Below, piece by piece: positions 1-8,278 of a stretch of DNA of 64,000 bases. The notes beneath the pieces are model-generated. The model was not told the origin of the DNA. It did not search any database and was given only the letters and a program-made list of their open reading frames with translations. The DNA is from SHWC01 sp050173345 (GTDB taxonomy: Bacteria > Pseudomonadota > Alphaproteobacteria > UBA828): the NCBI GenBank assembly GCA_050173345.1, contig JBFXKW010000015.1:1-64000 (forward strand). Reading direction: 5' to 3'. The position numbers and the translations under genes are program-made. How positions within the stretch are numbered: position 1 is the first letter of the stretch; every line of letters begins with the position of its first letter.

Positions 1-126
1 ATACATCGGCGTGTGAGTTTAACGCCGGGCGTGGTTAAAGCGGCGGGGTGCGGCCAGGGCCCACCGGGAAACCATCGCCGCCCGGCGTCCTCCTCGTGCC
101 GGGCCGCCGATCAGCCTGCTCTCACG

Positions 127-252
127 CTCCTGGCTCCTGGCTCCTGGCTCCTGGCTCCTGGCTCCTGGCTCCTGGCTCCTGGCTCCTGGCTCCTGGCTCC
201 TGGCTCCTGGCTCCTGGCTCCTGGCTCCTGGCTCCTGGCTCCTGGCTCCTGG
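127..252. repeat. Perfect 18-copy heptanucleotide tandem array (ctcctgg)n
   Basis: The 7-bp unit ctcctgg is repeated 18 times without a mismatch (126 bp). A 7-bp period shifts frame at every unit, so all three frames of each strand stay open, and the apparent Leu-Ala-Pro-Gly-Ser-Trp peptides are by-products. The perfect homogeneity suggests recent slippage growth. The copy number may vary between strains. I see no promoter or gene start next to it. Confidence 0.95.
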
Positions 253-353
253 CGCCCGCCTTCGCGACACCGCTCCGCAAAGCTTCGCAGCGCGGAGAGC
301 CTGCGTCGGCGGGCGAGGCAGGGCCGACGGGCTCATGCTTCAACAGGCTCATG

Positions 354-411
354 CTTCGACAGGCTCAGCATGAGGACCTTGATTCTCGGCCTCGTCCTGA
401 GCCCATCGAAG
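354..411. repeat. Imperfect inverted-repeat intergenic element
   Basis: The arms are cttcgacaggctcag (354-368) and ctgagcccatcgaag (397-411), complementary except for a short internal mismatch. A partial direct copy of the left arm (catgcttcaacaggctc) starts near 334. Dispersed dyads of this kind are common between genes in alphaproteobacteria. It probably forms a hairpin in RNA. No gene is associated with it. Confidence 0.6.
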
Positions 412-456
412 GACGAAAGGCGCCGCCGCGGCACCGAGACACGGCCCCACGGCGAA

Positions 457-772
457 GGGTTGCCGATGTCCCGGCCGGTCATCAGGCAGGCAATCCAACC
501 ACATCGAGGGAAGCTGACATGGACCGGGCCATTTCGGCGACGGCGCCAATTCGCCGGGTCTCCCGTATCCTGCGAGGGTTCGGGAAGGACGCAGCCATGC
601 CGTGACCAGCCACGGCAAGCTGGTCGCACGGCTCGCCACCGCCGAGGGGCATTGAGGGTGCGGCGCCCGGCCGGCGCCGCTTTGCCCGCCTCGAAAAGCA
701 GCCTGTCGTGCCGGCGGGTGCCGGACACGCAACGAGCCCTATGGGGACGAGGCCGACCCGTGAGGGTCGCAC
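457..772 (+). pseudogene. Decayed copy of the Phd-family antitoxin gene (with its leader)
   Basis: This stretch aligns with the intact antitoxin region at about 4144-4465. The shared segments include the leader (gggttgccgatgtc), the start (atggac..gccatttcggcg, ATG at 519), the middle (ttcgggaag, ccagccacggca), and 3' blocks such as cgcctcgaaaagcagcc and gtgagggtcgc, which corresponds to the first codons of the toxin. One base is missing in the G-run before ttcggg, and the codons matching gtcgta read ccgtga. The reading frame is therefore broken after about 28 codons. No toxin follows beyond its first few codons. This is a dead duplicate of the toxin-antitoxin operon, left upstream of the first RTX gene. 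Confidence 0.85.
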
Positions 773-984
773 CCGCCATGTGAACGGGGCATATCGTTCC
801 TAATTCGTTCCGGGCCGAGAGAGTCCCCGCTTGCCCGGGGCGCGCCTATTCCCCTAGAGTTACAGGAAATACACGGCTACGTCACAGCCGAGCGGCGCGG
901 CGGAACCAACGGTCTCAGGCCGGCGGGGCGAGCGGCAGCGACGAGAAAACTAAGAGACGTCAACATTCATCAGGGAGATCCGAC

Positions 985-2319
985 ATGGCGACGCACACTG
1001 GCACGCCGGGCAATGACACGCTCGTTCCGGGCACCGGCGGCGACTTCCTCTTCGGCGATACGGACGGCAATCTCACATCCAGGGGCGGCAACGACGTGCT
1101 GACCGCCACGGGCAATGACAACACGCTCTATGGCGATGCCGGCGCTTCAATATTCAGCATAGCCGGCAGCAGGGGCCGCGGCGGCAACGACGCGCTGACC
1201 GTTACGGGCAACGACAACAAGCTCTACGGCGACGCCCAATGGATTTACGAGCCCGGCGGCAACGACGTGCTGAGTGCCACGGGCAACAACAACCTGCTCA
1301 CCGGCGACGCCGATGGCGTCGAAGGCTCCACCCGCGGCGGCAATGACGTGTTGAGCGCCACGGGCAACGAAAACCAACTCTACGGAGACGCCAGCACCAA
1401 AATGAGCGGCAACACCCGCGGCGGCAACGACACGCTGAGCGCCTCGGGCGACGACAACCGGCTCTACGGCGATGCCGGTGAATCCCTTTCCGGTATTGAT
1501 GGAGCCCAGGGCGGCAACGACACGCTGAGCGCCTCGGGCGACGGGAACAGTCTCTATGGCGACGCCGGCAACGACGTACTTGGCAAGAACCGCGGCGGCA
1601 ACGACACGCTGAGCGTCTTCGGCGACGACAACTGGCTCTACGGCGATGCGGGCGGCACCCTATCGGGCCAAGGCGGGAACGATATCCTGACCGCCGAGGG
1701 CAGCAGCAATGCCTTGTTCGGCGACGCCGCCCTCATGGTCGGCGACGCCCGCGGCGGCAATGACAAGCTGACCGCCGACGGCGTCGACGGCAACAATCTC
1801 GGCGGCGACGCCTTCGCAATGGCCGGCAATGCCCGCGGCGGCAACGATGTCCTGATCGCCCATGGCGGCGACAGCGGGCTCGCCGGCGACGCCTACATCA
1901 TGACGGGGGACGCCGTCGGCGGCAACGACACGCTGATCGGCGGCGCCGGCAACGACACCATCGTCGGCGACGCGTCCTTCATGTTGGAGAATGCCAGGGG
2001 CGGCAAGGACCAGCTCTGGGGCGACGCGAAAGGCGCCGCCGCGGGCGGCGCGGACACCTTCTGGTTCGCCGGAAACTTCGGCAAGGACGTGGTCAATGAT
2101 TTCCGGCCCGGCGAGGGCGACAAGCTCAAGTTCAACGGCTACGGCGCCGCCCTCACCGTCGATGACGTGCTCGACCACGCCTCGGTGGTCGGCGGCAACA
2201 CGGTGATCGACATCGGCGCCGCGCTCGACGGCCCGGCCAAGGTGAACACGATCACCCTGCTGAAGTTCACCGGCCTCGGCCAAGACGACATCCTGGTCAC
2301 CAACGACCCGGCCTTCTGA
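985..2319 (+). CDS. RTX-like calcium-binding repeat protein, copy 1 (444 aa)
   Basis: The protein has about 12 repeats of a unit built on GGND-x-L followed by a (T/S)G-x-N-x-LYGDA half, at residues 5-345. This is a variant of the haemolysin-type (RTX) Ca-binding nonapeptide. The last 100 residues, starting at WGDAKGAAAGGADTFWF, resemble the C-terminal beta-roll cap and targeting region of type I secreted proteins (FGKDVVNDFRPGEGDKLKF). It has no signal peptide, no catalytic domain and no cysteines I could see, so export by a type I secretion system is likely. No such transporter lies in this window. The start is fixed by the sequence cagggagatccgac before ATG, which is also present at the paralogue (2693). 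Its job could be a surface-layer, matrix or adhesion protein. The substrate or partner is unknown. Confidence 0.85.
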   Translation: MATHTGTPGNDTLVPGTGGDFLFGDTDGNLTSRGGNDVLTATGNDNTLYGDAGASIFSIAGSRGRGGNDALTVTGNDNKLYGDAQWIYEPGGNDVLSATGNNNLLTGDADGVEGSTRGGNDVLSATGNENQLYGDASTKMSGNTRGGNDTLSASGDDNRLYGDAGESLSGIDGAQGGNDTLSASGDGNSLYGDAGNDVLGKNRGGNDTLSVFGDDNWLYGDAGGTLSGQGGNDILTAEGSSNALFGDAALMVGDARGGNDKLTADGVDGNNLGGDAFAMAGNARGGNDVLIAHGGDSGLAGDAYIMTGDAVGGNDTLIGGAGNDTIVGDASFMLENARGGKDQLWGDAKGAAAGGADTFWFAGNFGKDVVNDFRPGEGDKLKFNGYGAALTVDDVLDHASVVGGNTVIDIGAALDGPAKVNTITLLKFTGLGQDDILVTNDPAF

Positions 2320-2327
2320 CCCCCGGC
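2016..2327 (+). repeat. 312-bp near-identical duplicated block, copy A (RTX 3' end)
   Basis: This block matches 3748-4059 over 312 bp with only two differences that I count (gcc/gct and aat/aac, both silent). It spans the last 101 codons, the stop codon and the next 8 bases. The upstream repeat regions of the two genes are clearly more diverged. That pattern indicates very recent duplication or gene conversion limited to the 3' end. Confidence 0.93.
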
Positions 2328-2330
2328 GCT

Positions 2331-2359
2331 GCCCCGCGCGGCTTCGTTCCGCGTGGGGC
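2331..2359 (+). terminator. Strong GC hairpin after the first RTX gene
   Basis: The arms gccccgcgcgg (2331-2341) and ccgcgtggggc (2349-2359) pair over 11 bp with one G-U and a cttcgtt loop. It lies 12 bases after the stop. No U-run follows, so it may stabilise the mRNA end or assist termination instead of acting as a classical intrinsic terminator. Confidence 0.45.
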
Positions 2360-2370
2360 CCGTGCCCCTG

Positions 2371-2489
2371 CTACATCACCGCGCCGACCACCCAGGGCAC
2401 GAACTCGTTGTCGCCGAAGCCGAGCGCCTCGCTCTTGGACGGCGCGCCGGAGGCGACCTCGAGCACGCGGCGAAAGATGCGCCCGCCCG
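2371..2489 (-). pseudogene. Orphan 3' fragment of the altronate dehydratase gene
   Basis: This stretch is the same as 4933-5051, the 3' end of the UxaA-family gene on the minus strand. The first 100 or so bases are identical, with two mismatches near the left-out end before homology is lost. It encodes the last ~39 residues (ending FVPWVVGAVM) and the stop codon, and has no start. Its presence between two RTX genes shows that the duplicated unit once ran from an RTX gene into the neighbouring uxaA. The rest of 2320-2692 holds only the leader of the second RTX gene. Confidence 0.93.
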
Positions 2490-2692
2490 GCGTACCGTGC
2501 GAGGCACACGGCGTTCCTGCTTCGTCCATTGGAGAAGAGGGCCCGCCGCTTGCCTGAAACGCGCCCGCTCCATACAGTCACGGAAAAATTCCTGCCGCAC
2601 CACAACAGGGCGGCGTGGGCCGGCCCACGGCCTCGCGCCGGCGGGGACCAACGGAGATAGAGAAACGTCAACATTCATCAGGGGGATCCGAC

Positions 2693-4051
2693 ATGGCGGA
2701 GACTTACATCGGCACGCTGGGCAATGACACGCTCACTCCTGGCACCGGCGGCGACTTCCTGTTCGGCGATATGGACGGTGCGCTCGCATCCAAGGGCGGC
2801 AATGACTTTCTGACCGCCACGGGCGACCGAAACAGACTGTCCGGCGACGCCGCGGAGATCACGGACGCCGGGCGCGGCGGCAACGACAGCCTGACCGCCA
2901 CGGGCATCAACAATTTCCTCTTCGGCGACGCCAGCGGCGGCCTGTCTGGCAATGCACGCGGCGGCAACGACATGTTAAGCGTGTCGGGCCACGCCAATCA
3001 GCTCTTCGGCGACGCGGGCGTCGACTTCGACTTGTCCGGCAACGCACGCGGCGGCAACGATGTGCTGAGCGCCACGGGCAACAGCAACGCCTTCTACGGC
3101 GACGCCAGCCGTTCGCTGCTTAATAACGCCGTCGGCGGCAACGACGTGCTGGACGCGTTGGGCAATCGCAACGAGATGTTCGGCGACGCCCACATCGACC
3201 TGTCCCGCGACGCACGCGGCGGCAACGACGTGCTGAGCGCCACGGGCGACGACAACATTCTCGTCGGCGACGTCGGCGCTACCATGACCGGCAGTGGCGG
3301 CAACGACACGCTGATCGCGTCGGGTAATCGTAACCTGCTCGATGGCGACACCTTCCTGATGGTCGAGAGCGCCCGTGGCGGCAACGACGTGCTGAACGCC
3401 TCGGGCAATGAAAACCAGCTGATAGGCGACGCCGTGTCGATCAGGGACACCGGGCGCGGCGGCAACGACAGCCTGACCGCCACGGGCCACGACAATTCCC
3501 TCTTCGGCGACGCCGGCCCCATCTCCAGCGGCTTCGGCGAAATGTCCGGCAACGCCCGCGGCGGCAACGACGTGCTGACGGTGATCAGCGAATCCGACCA
3601 GTCCAACTATCTCTACGGCGACACCCGGACGATGTCCGGCAACGCGGTCGGCGGCAACGATACGCTGATCGGCGGCGCCGGCAATGACCTGATCGTCGGC
3701 GATGCGCTGGTCATGCTGGATAATGCGAAGGGCGGCAGCGACCAGTTCTGGGGCGACGCGAAAGGCGCTGCCGCGGGCGGCGCGGACACCTTCTGGTTCG
3801 CCGGAAACTTCGGCAAGGACGTGGTCAACGATTTCCGGCCCGGCGAGGGCGACAAGCTCAAGTTCAACGGCTACGGCGCCGCCCTCACCGTCGATGACGT
3901 GCTCGACCACGCCTCGGTGGTCGGCGGCAACACGGTGATCGACATCGGCGCCGCGCTCGACGGCCCGGCCAAGGTGAACACGATCACCCTGCTGAAGTTC
4001 ACCGGCCTCGGCCAAGACGACATCCTGGTCACCAACGACCCGGCCTTCTGA
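2693..4051 (+). CDS. RTX-like calcium-binding repeat protein, copy 2 (452 aa)
   Basis: This is a paralogue of the protein encoded at 985. It has the same N-terminal block (GNDTL..PGTGGDFLFGD), about 12 GGND-x-L / LxGDA repeats, and a C-terminal 100 residues identical to copy 1. An upstream in-frame ATG exists at 2615. I place the start at 2693 because the leader acgtcaacattcatcagg and the sequence gatccgacatggcg are shared with copy 1 exactly there. It is probably exported by type I secretion through the C-terminal region. No transporter genes are nearby. The repeat region has diverged from copy 1 in order and sequence while the C-terminus has not. That fits a variable exposed repeat domain joined to a fixed export and folding cap. 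Confidence 0.85.
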   Translation: MAETYIGTLGNDTLTPGTGGDFLFGDMDGALASKGGNDFLTATGDRNRLSGDAAEITDAGRGGNDSLTATGINNFLFGDASGGLSGNARGGNDMLSVSGHANQLFGDAGVDFDLSGNARGGNDVLSATGNSNAFYGDASRSLLNNAVGGNDVLDALGNRNEMFGDAHIDLSRDARGGNDVLSATGDDNILVGDVGATMTGSGGNDTLIASGNRNLLDGDTFLMVESARGGNDVLNASGNENQLIGDAVSIRDTGRGGNDSLTATGHDNSLFGDAGPISSGFGEMSGNARGGNDVLTVISESDQSNYLYGDTRTMSGNAVGGNDTLIGGAGNDLIVGDALVMLDNAKGGSDQFWGDAKGAAAGGADTFWFAGNFGKDVVNDFRPGEGDKLKFNGYGAALTVDDVLDHASVVGGNTVIDIGAALDGPAKVNTITLLKFTGLGQDDILVTNDPAF

Positions 4052-4059
4052 CCCCCGGC
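3748..4059 (+). repeat. 312-bp near-identical duplicated block, copy B (RTX 3' end)
   Basis: This is the partner of 2016-2327, with two silent differences. The match begins at ctggggcgacgcg and stops eight bases after the stop codon (cccccggc). Homology around the genes is lost abruptly on the right side. Confidence 0.93.
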
Positions 4060-4102
4060 CGCGCAGCCTCATCCAGCGCCAAAGGCGTACCGTCTCGAAG
4101 GA

Positions 4103-4130
4103 CGAAGGGCGAGCCATCACTTGCCCTTCG
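4103..4130 (+). terminator. Hairpin downstream of the second RTX gene
   Basis: There is an 8-bp perfect stem, cgaagggc (4103-4110) with gcccttcg (4123-4130), around a 12-base loop, 51 bases after the stop codon. No U-run follows. It could be a weak terminator separating the RTX gene from the toxin-antitoxin operon. Confidence 0.4.
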
Positions 4131-4204
4131 CTCCCGCCACAACGGGTTGCCGATGTCCTGGCCGGCCCCTATAGTAGGCAATCTGACTACATATGGGGTC
4201 GATC

Positions 4205-4456
4205 ATGGACAAGGCCATTTCGGCGGCGGACGCCAACCGCAGCTTCTCCCGCCTCCTGCGCGGGGTTCGGGAAGGGCTGAGCTATGTCGTAACCAGCCAC
4301 GGCAGGCCGGTCGCGCGGCTCATCCCCGCCGGCCGGCATGAGGAGGTGGCAGCCGGCGCCCGGGCGGCGCTGCTTTCCCGCCTCGAAAAGCAGCCCGTCG
4401 TCCGTGCGGGGCGCTGGACGCGCGACGAGCTCTATGAGGACGAGCCTGGCCCATGA
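4205..4456 (+). CDS. Phd/YefM-family antitoxin (83 aa)
   Basis: This is a small type II antitoxin of the prevent-host-death fold. MDKAISAADANRSFSRLLRGV at the N-terminus is the DNA-binding and dimerisation part (written in two halves: MDKAISAADA, then NRSFSRLLRGV), followed by VVTSHGRPVARLIP, a strand typical of Phd proteins. The acidic, Trp-containing tail (RWTRDELYEDEP) should wrap the toxin. An in-frame ATG at 4193 would add four residues. I prefer 4205 because the ggggtcg sequence is correctly spaced before it and the decayed copy upstream aligns from the same codon. The gene overlaps the toxin start by 4 bases (atga), which indicates translational coupling. Autorepression from the region 4140-4200 is expected for the family. 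Confidence 0.88.
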   Translation: MDKAISAADANRSFSRLLRGVREGLSYVVTSHGRPVARLIPAGRHEEVAAGARAALLSRLEKQPVVRAGRWTRDELYEDEPGP

Positions 4457-4914
4457 GGGTCGCGCTCGACACCAACGTCCTCGCCTACGCGGAAGGCGTC
4501 AACGGCCCCGAGCGCCGCAGCGCCGCTCTCGAACTCGTCCGCAGACTGCCGCAGGAGGCAACCGTCATCCCCGTCCAAGTGCTCGGCGAGCTCTTCAACG
4601 TGCTGGTCCGCAAGGCCGGCAGGCCGCGGGGTGAGGCCCGCAATGCCCTGCTCAGCTGGCGCGACGCCTTCCCCGTGGTCGAGACCTCGCCCGAGATCAT
4701 GCTGATGGCGGTCGATCTCGCGACGGATCATCGGTTCGGCATCTGGGATGCCGTCGTCCTCTCCGCCGCCTCGCAAGCGGGCTGCCGGCTGCTGCTGTCC
4801 GAAGACCTTCAGGAGGGCTTCACCTGGGGCGGCGTCACCGTGGCCGAGCCGTTCGCGCCGGCGCCGCGGCAACACGCCCTGCTCAAGACGCTGCTGGGCG
4901 ACGAACCTCCCTGA
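4453..4914 (+). CDS. PIN-domain ribonuclease toxin, VapC-like (153 aa)
   Basis: This is the toxin partner of the upstream antitoxin. The PIN-fold metal-site acids are visible: Asp6 in ALDTNVLAYA, a Glu in VQVLGELFNVL, and Asp residues in HRFGIWDAVVLSAA and LLSEDLQEG. PIN toxins are Mg-dependent endoribonucleases that typically cut tRNA or rRNA. The pairing of a Phd-type antitoxin with a PIN toxin is a common hybrid. The length is slightly above the ~130-140 aa norm. It ends 18 bases before the convergent uxaA gene. The decayed TA copy near 457-772 shows that this operon has been duplicated, and only this copy is intact. Confidence 0.88.
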   Translation: MRVALDTNVLAYAEGVNGPERRSAALELVRRLPQEATVIPVQVLGELFNVLVRKAGRPRGEARNALLSWRDAFPVVETSPEIMLMAVDLATDHRFGIWDAVVLSAASQAGCRLLLSEDLQEGFTWGGVTVAEPFAPAPRQHALLKTLLGDEPP

Positions 4915-4932
4915 GCGCGCCAGCCGCTGCCG

Positions 4933-6471
4933 CTACATCACCGCGCCGACCACCCAGGGCACGAACTCGTTGTCGCCGAAGCCGAGCGCCTCGCTCTTGG
5001 ACGGCGCGCCGGAGGCGACCTCGAGCACGCGGCGGAAGATGCGCTCGCCCATCGCCTCGACCGGGACGCCGCGGCTCAGCACCTCGCCGCAATCGATGTC
5101 CATGTCCTCCTTCATGCGCTCGTACATCGGCGTGTTGGTGGCGAGCTTGATGCTGGGCGCGGGCTTGCAGCCATAGACCGAGCCGCGCCCCGTGGTGAAG
5201 CACAGGATGTTGGCGCCGCTCGCCACCTGGCCGGTCGCCGAGGCCGGGTCGTAGCCCGGCGAATCCATGAACACGAAGCCCTTCTCGGTGACCGGCTCGG
5301 CGTATTGGCAGACCTGCACCAGGTTGGTGGTGCCGCCCTTGGCCGCGGCGCCGAGCGACTTCTCGAGGATGGTGGTGAGGCCGCCCGCCTTGTTGCCGGG
5401 CGAGGGGTTATTGTTCATCTCGCCGCCATTGCGGCTGGTATAGCCCTCCCACCAGCGGATGCGCTCGATCAGCCGCTCGCCGACCTCGCGGCTGACCGCG
5501 CGCCGGGTCAGCAGGTGCTCGGCGCCGTAGATCTCGGGCGTCTCGGAGAGGATCGCGGTGCCGCCATGGCGCACCAGGAGGTCGACCGCAGCGCCGAGCG
5601 CGGGGTTGGCGGTGATGCCGGAATAGCCGTCCGAGCCGCCGCATTGGAGCGCGAGCGTCAGATGCTCGGCCGAGACGGTGCGGCGCTCGACCCGGTTGAC
5701 CCCGGGCAGCATGGCGCGCACCCGCTTCACGCCCTCTTCCACGCTCGCCCGCGTGCCGCCGGTCTCCTGGATGTTCATGTGCTGGAAGATCGGCCCGGCA
5801 TTGAGGCCGTAGGTGTCGAGCAGGAAGCGGATCTGGTTCATCTCGCAGCCGAGCCCGACCAAGAGCACGCCGCCGATATTGACGTGGCGCAGATAGCCGA
5901 TGGTGGTGCGCTGGAGCATGGCGAAGCCGTCGCCGTCCATCGCCATGCCGCAGCCGGTGCCGTGGGTGAAGGCGACCACGCCGTCGATATTTGGCGTGTC
6001 GGCGAAGTCGTCGTCCTCGAACGCCTTGGCGATCATGCGCGCGACCGTCGCCGAGCAGTTCACCGTGGTCATCACCGCGATGTAGTTGCGCGTGGCGACC
6101 CGCCCGTCGGCGCGCACGATGCCCTGGAAGGTCGCCCGCTCGGCCGCCGGCACATAGTCGGTCGGCCGCGCGGTCGCACCGAAGGCATAGTCGCGCTCGA
6201 AGTTCGCCATCACGCAGTTATGGGTGTGGACATGGGCGCCCGCGGCGATCGGCTCGCTCGCGAAGCCGATGATCTGGTTGTATTTCCTGACCGGCTCGCC
6301 GGTCCTGATCGGGCGCGTCGCGAGCTTGTGGCCGGCCGGCACGGCGGAGAGGCAGGCGAGCCCCTCGGCCGGGACCGCGGTGCCCGGCTCGAGCGCGCGG
6401 CCGGCCACCACGACATTATCCTCGGCATGCAGGCGGATGGTCAGGGCTTGCGAGGCGGAAGCGTTCATCAA
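4933..6471 (-). CDS. uxaA: UxaA/GarD-family altronate or galactarate dehydratase (512 aa)
   Basis: This is a sugar-acid dehydratase that removes water from an aldonate or aldarate to give a 2-keto-3-deoxy acid. Residues ~10-90 form the SAF domain (TIRLHAEDNVVVAGRAL). The UxaA core follows with GRVATRNY (123-130), VNCSATVA, AFTHGTGCGM (167-176), GLGCEMNQ (206-213) and a C-terminal GSVYGCKPAPSIKLATN segment, in which the conserved cysteines and histidines bind Fe. The length matches the family (495-520 aa). It sits 32 bases after a lactonase gene, so the two probably act in sequence. Family members use altronate, galactarate or similar acids, so the exact substrate is open. A second, partial copy of its 3' end lies at 2371-2489. 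Confidence 0.85.
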   Translation of the reverse strand: MMNASASQALTIRLHAEDNVVVAGRALEPGTAVPAEGLACLSAVPAGHKLATRPIRTGEPVRKYNQIIGFASEPIAAGAHVHTHNCVMANFERDYAFGATARPTDYVPAAERATFQGIVRADGRVATRNYIAVMTTVNCSATVARMIAKAFEDDDFADTPNIDGVVAFTHGTGCGMAMDGDGFAMLQRTTIGYLRHVNIGGVLLVGLGCEMNQIRFLLDTYGLNAGPIFQHMNIQETGGTRASVEEGVKRVRAMLPGVNRVERRTVSAEHLTLALQCGGSDGYSGITANPALGAAVDLLVRHGGTAILSETPEIYGAEHLLTRRAVSREVGERLIERIRWWEGYTSRNGGEMNNNPSPGNKAGGLTTILEKSLGAAAKGGTTNLVQVCQYAEPVTEKGFVFMDSPGYDPASATGQVASGANILCFTTGRGSVYGCKPAPSIKLATNTPMYERMKEDMDIDCGEVLSRGVPVEAMGERIFRRVLEVASGAPSKSEALGFGDNEFVPWVVGAVM

Positions 6472-6503
6472 TTAGTATCCTAACTTATGGCACTGGCGCG
6501 ATT

Positions 6504-7421
<918 letters not shown>

Positions 7422-7604
7422 TCCGCTCTCCCCTGCTATCGCCGGCCCAAATCAGGGGCACGGCCTTTGCCCGATCATACACGGTTCGCAGCCCGGCGGC
7501 TCTGCCGCGCGTCATAAGACCGCAATCCGGGCTTGGAAAACCCGCCAGGATCGCGACAATCGCGCGCCGGTGAGGGGTTCTCCTATCAAGGACGACGACG
7601 TGCG

Positions 7605-8081
7605 ATGAAGATCACGCCGCTGATCACCGATGCCGACCTGGCGACGGTGCAGAACGAGGACTTCCGGCGCATCCACGCCTATTGGGCGGGGAAGCGCGGC
7701 AGCCGCGCCATGCCGTCGCGCGCCGACATCGCGTTCGACGAGCTCAAGGAGTTCGAGCCCAACCTCTTGCTCGTCTCGGTCGAGGGCGAGCCGCCGCAGT
7801 TCCACTTCGACGAATTCGGCGACAAGGTGGTCAGCCTGTTCGGCGAGAACCCGGAGGGCCACGGGCTCAACGAATACGCGGGCAAGGGCGCCGAGATCAT
7901 CCGCGCCGGCTACATCGCCGTGGTCGAGCAGAAGCGCCCGCTCAGGCAGTGGAATTTCGGCTCGTTCGGCATGGACGCCGCTGCGCCCGTGCTGCGCTAC
8001 GAGCGCGTGCTGCTGCCGCTCTCAGACGACGGCGACAGAGTGGACGCCATCCTCGTGCTGTCCTACCAGGCGCCGCTGTAG
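7605..8081 (+). CDS. PAS_5-domain protein (158 aa)
   Basis: This is a single-domain protein of the alphaproteobacterial PAS_5 (DUF1488-like PAS) type. Such proteins have a compact N-terminal helix (DFRRIHAYWAGKRG) followed by a region read as PAS strands (PNLLLVSVEGEPPQFHFDEFGDK) and end in a strand pair (YERVLLPLSDDGDRVDAILVLSY). No effector domain is present. Their role is unknown, though a sensing or binding role is usually inferred. An upstream in-frame start exists at 7533. I prefer 7605 because a caagga ribosome-binding site lies ~12 bases upstream and the family begins here. It is divergent from the lactonase operon across ~180 bases in which I see no clear operator. Confidence 0.75.
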   Translation: MKITPLITDADLATVQNEDFRRIHAYWAGKRGSRAMPSRADIAFDELKEFEPNLLLVSVEGEPPQFHFDEFGDKVVSLFGENPEGHGLNEYAGKGAEIIRAGYIAVVEQKRPLRQWNFGSFGMDAAAPVLRYERVLLPLSDDGDRVDAILVLSYQAPL

Positions 8082-8098
8082 CGCGCCGTTTCCCCTTT

Positions 8099-8237
8099 CG
8101 TCATGCCCCGGCTCGACCGGGGCATCCATGGTCGCAACGAGTCCGCTGCCCGATGGATCGCCCGGTCAAGCCGGGCGATGACGAACAAGGGAGAGGGCCG
8201 CCTCTGGATGCCCCGCCTGCGCGGGGCATGACGAAGG
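8099..8237. repeat. Cluster of three intergenic palindromic repeats
   Basis: Three hairpin-forming elements lie in a row. The first is 8099-8128 (tcatgccccggctcgaccggggcatcc). The second is 8154-8185 (atcgcccggtcaagccgggcgat). The third is 8204-8237 (ggatgccccgcctgcgcggggcatgacg). Each is a GC-rich palindrome flanked by cgtca or tgacg and tgga or tcca. The same family recurs at 13449-13585. They sit between convergent genes and may act as REP-like mRNA 3' ends. Confidence 0.85.
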
Positions 8238-8278
8238 AAATAGACGCCGCCCCCTACGCCGATCGCCGTTCGCGCTCC

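Noticed and set aside
127..252. Possible CRISPR array
   Set aside because: The units are 7 bp with no spacers, so it is a simple tandem repeat.
13..783. Several open frames with Leu-Ala-Pro-Gly-Ser-Trp or Arg-Ser-Gln-Glu-Pro-Gly-Ala repeats across the heptamer array
   Set aside because: The 7-bp repeat makes all frames open by chance. There is no ribosome-binding site or conserved domain.
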